A stretch of 22,325 nt of DNA from an uncultured Oscillibacter sp. (lineage in GTDB: Bacteria > Bacillota > Clostridia > Oscillospirales > Oscillospiraceae), in NCBI GenBank assembly GCA_910586735.1, contig CAJUJW010000044.1, forward strand, positions 1 to 22,325, written 5' to 3'. Shown piece by piece: positions 20,619 to 22,325 of the stretch. Both the position numbers and the translations under genes were made by a program. Position 1 is the first letter of the stretch, and each line of letters opens with the position of its first letter. The notes beneath the pieces were generated by a model. The model searched no databases, was not told where the DNA came from, and worked only from the letters and a program-made list of their open reading frames with translations.

Positions 20619-22325
20619 TTATTCCCGGCTCTGGAGCTTCAAATCCTCCACCAGCTCCATGGCACTCTCCAGGGCGTCGGCCCCTGGCTTGAGCTTCAGC
20701 GTCAGGGCCGGGACCTCTCCGGCGGCCACCGTGAGGCGCTGGCGGTACTTGTTCAATCCGCAGACCCTCACCACCGCCTCCGGGCGGAACACCGCCAGCT
20801 GGAAGCGGAGAAGGTCCTTCTTCTGGGTGATGTCCGACACCCCCGCCTTGGCCGCCGCCGCCCGCAATAAGGCCACGTCCAGCAGGGCCAGCACCGGCTT
20901 GGGTGCCTCTCCGTAGCGGTCCAGCAGCTCGTCCAGCAGGTCCGAGGCGTCGTCGTCCGTGCGGATGGCGGCGATGCGGCGGTACAGGTCCATGCGCTGT
21001 TCCGGGGAGGAGACATAGCGTTCCGGTATGTTGGCGTTGACCGTCAGGTCGGCGGAGCACTCCGTCTCGATCTGCTTTTCCTCGCCCCGCTCCTCCAGCA
21101 CCGCCTCCTCCAGGAGCTTCAAATAGAGGTCGTAGCCCACGCTCATGAGATACCCGGACTGCTCCGGGCCCAGCAGGTTCCCCGCCCCCCGGATCTCCAA
21201 GTCCCGCATGGCGATGCGGAAGCCGGAACCGAACTCCACGTACTCCCGGATGGCGGAGAGGCGCTTTGCGGCGATTTCCTGGAGGACCTTCCCCTTTCGG
21301 AAGGTCAGGTAGGCGTAGGCCCGCCGGGCGCTGCGGCCGATGCGGCCCCGAATCTGGTGGAGCTGGGCCAAGCCCATTTTGTCCGCGTCCTCGATGATCA
21401 GGGTGTTCACATTGGAGATGTCGATTCCCGTCTCTATGATGGTGGTGCAGACCAGCACGTCCGCCTCCCCGTTCACCATGGCCCGCATGACGGCGGACAG
21501 CTCCTGCTCGGACATCTGCCCGTGGCCCGTCACCACATGGACCTCCGGCCCCAGCATCTTCTGGATGCGGGAGGCGGTCAGGTCGATGCTCTCCACCCGG
21601 TTGTGCAGGTAGTAAATCTGCCCGCCCCGGCTGAGTTCCTTCCGCATGGCGTCCTCCAGGACGGCCCAGTCGTGCTCCAGCACGTAGGTCTGGACCGGCT
21701 GGCGGTCCGCCGGGGGTTCCTCGATGGCGGACATGTCCCGGAGGCCCGAGAGGGCCATGTTCAGCGTCCGGGGGATGGGCGTGGCGGAGAGGGTCAGCAC
21801 GTCCACCTGGCGGCTCATCTCCTTGAGCCGCTCCTTGTGGGTGACGCCGAAGCGCTGCTCCTCGTCGATGATCAGCAGCCCCAGGTCCTTGAACTCCATG
21901 TTCTTTTGCAGCAGCTTGTGGGTGCCGATCAGCAGGTCCACCTGCCCCGCCCTGGTTTCCTCCAAAATGCGCCTGGCCTCTTTCGGCGGCGTGAAGCGGG
22001 AGAGGGCCTTGATGGTCACGGGGAAATTCTGGAAGCGGCCCAGGGCCGTGGCATAGTGCTGCTGGGCCAGGACGGTGGTGGGGACCAGAATCGCGGCCTG
22101 CTTCCCGTCCAAGACGCACTTCATCACCGCCCGCAGGGCCACCTCCGTCTTCCCGTAGCCCACGTCGCCGCAGAGCAGGCGGTCCATGGGCCGGGATTTC
22201 TCCATGTCCTTCTTGATCTCCGCAATGGCCCGCAGCTGATCGTCGGTCTCGGCATAGGGAAAGGCGTCCTCGAACTCCTGCTGCCAGGGGGAGTCCGGGG
22301 AAAAGGCGTAGCCCGGAAGGCGCTG
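20619..22325 (-). CDS. mfd: Transcription-repair coupling factor Mfd, C-terminal ~568 residues (cut by window edge)
   Basis: DNA translocase that removes RNA polymerase stalled at lesions and recruits UvrA. The full protein is about 1150 residues; the visible part begins inside the translocase module and ends at the natural stop. In fragment numbering: Walker A GDVGYGKT (53-60), IGTHKLLQ, the DEEQ box (154-157), SATPIPRTLNMAL (motif III), then the RecG-like TRG region with VCTTIIETGIDISNVNTLII, QIRGRIGRS (motif VI) and YAYLTF, and the C-terminal D7 domain. No frameshift is seen. The parvulin-like gene follows after 173 bp, a gap with no clear terminator. Confidence 0.97.
   Translation of the reverse strand, partial: QRLPGYAFSPDSPWQQEFEDAFPYAETDDQLRAIAEIKKDMEKSRPMDRLLCGDVGYGKTEVALRAVMKCVLDGKQAAILVPTTVLAQQHYATALGRFQNFPVTIKALSRFTPPKEARRILEETRAGQVDLLIGTHKLLQKNMEFKDLGLLIIDEEQRFGVTHKERLKEMSRQVDVLTLSATPIPRTLNMALSGLRDMSAIEEPPADRQPVQTYVLEHDWAVLEDAMRKELSRGGQIYYLHNRVESIDLTASRIQKMLGPEVHVVTGHGQMSEQELSAVMRAMVNGEADVLVCTTIIETGIDISNVNTLIIEDADKMGLAQLHQIRGRIGRSARRAYAYLTFRKGKVLQEIAAKRLSAIREYVEFGSGFRIAMRDLEIRGAGNLLGPEQSGYLMSVGYDLYLKLLEEAVLEERGEEKQIETECSADLTVNANIPERYVSSPEQRMDLYRRIAAIRTDDDASDLLDELLDRYGEAPKPVLALLDVALLRAAAAKAGVSDITQKKDLLRFQLAVFRPEAVVRVCGLNKYRQRLTVAAGEVPALTLKLKPGADALESAMELVEDLKLQSRE

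Noticed and set aside
20551..22119. 522-codon minus-strand frame inside mfd
   Set aside because: It overlaps the clearly conserved mfd frame and is Gly/Pro/Arg-rich low-complexity shadow sequence.

Overview
The window reads as chromosomal DNA of a GC-rich (well above 50% by eye), spore-forming anaerobic Firmicute, most likely a clostridial gut bacterium of the Oscillospiraceae type. This is an inference from several things: Gram-positive ribosomal protein forms (S12 with the long N-terminal region), strong AAGGAGG-type ribosome binding sites with frequent GTG/TTG starts, a SpoIVFA/SpoIVFB sporulation pair, a clostridial thiolase, RNase Y, and a BioY/BirA biotin control site. No phage, plasmid, insertion sequence, CRISPR array, tRNA or rRNA was seen.

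Layout. 1-2797 (minus): the str operon, L7Ae-like protein, rpsL, rpsG and fusA (fusA runs off the left edge), headed by its own near-consensus promoter. 2857-5063: a TraX-family membrane protein, a divergent cupin protein, and convergent bioY with a BirA operator overlapping its -35 box. 5199-8086: a family 4 uracil-DNA glycosylase, a small membrane protein annotated in its family as a putative ABC permease, a decayed MTA/SAH nucleosidase, and an RlmI-like rRNA methyltransferase. 8176-11894: a signal-peptide-less amidase, about 430 bp of non-coding DNA holding a promoter and a strongly structured RNA, then rny (RNase Y) and an unrecognised coiled-coil protein. 11942-13484 (minus): spoIVFA-spoIVFB with a sigma-E-like promoter. 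13712-17625 (plus): rpsT, tatD, a DUF4253 protein, a lipoprotein, a TatD-associated radical SAM protein and a GlsB/YmgE-type membrane protein. 17862-22325 (minus): a thiolase with an elaborate upstream control region, a parvulin-like lipoprotein and the C-terminal half of mfd.

How they fit together. Most genes are housekeeping: translation (fusA, rpsG, rpsL, rpsT), RNA processing (rny, rlmI), DNA repair (udg, mfd, tatD) and biotin uptake. Sporulation is represented by SpoIVFA/SpoIVFB, which in Bacillus activate sigma-K. The amidase has features of a mother-cell lysin and a sigma-K-like promoter, so the two could act at successive steps of the same programme; this is inference.

The least explained features are these. 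(1) A roughly 90-bp repeat occurs in two copies in opposite orientation on the chromosome, each starting at the stop codon of the gene it follows, with hairpins that differ in sequence but keep base pairing. (2) A multi-helix RNA with its own promoter lies upstream of rny. (3) A cluster of palindromes, one Rex-like, lies upstream of the thiolase promoter. (4) The SpoIVFB lacks a CBS domain and is paired with a SpoIVFA whose zinc ligands are intact.
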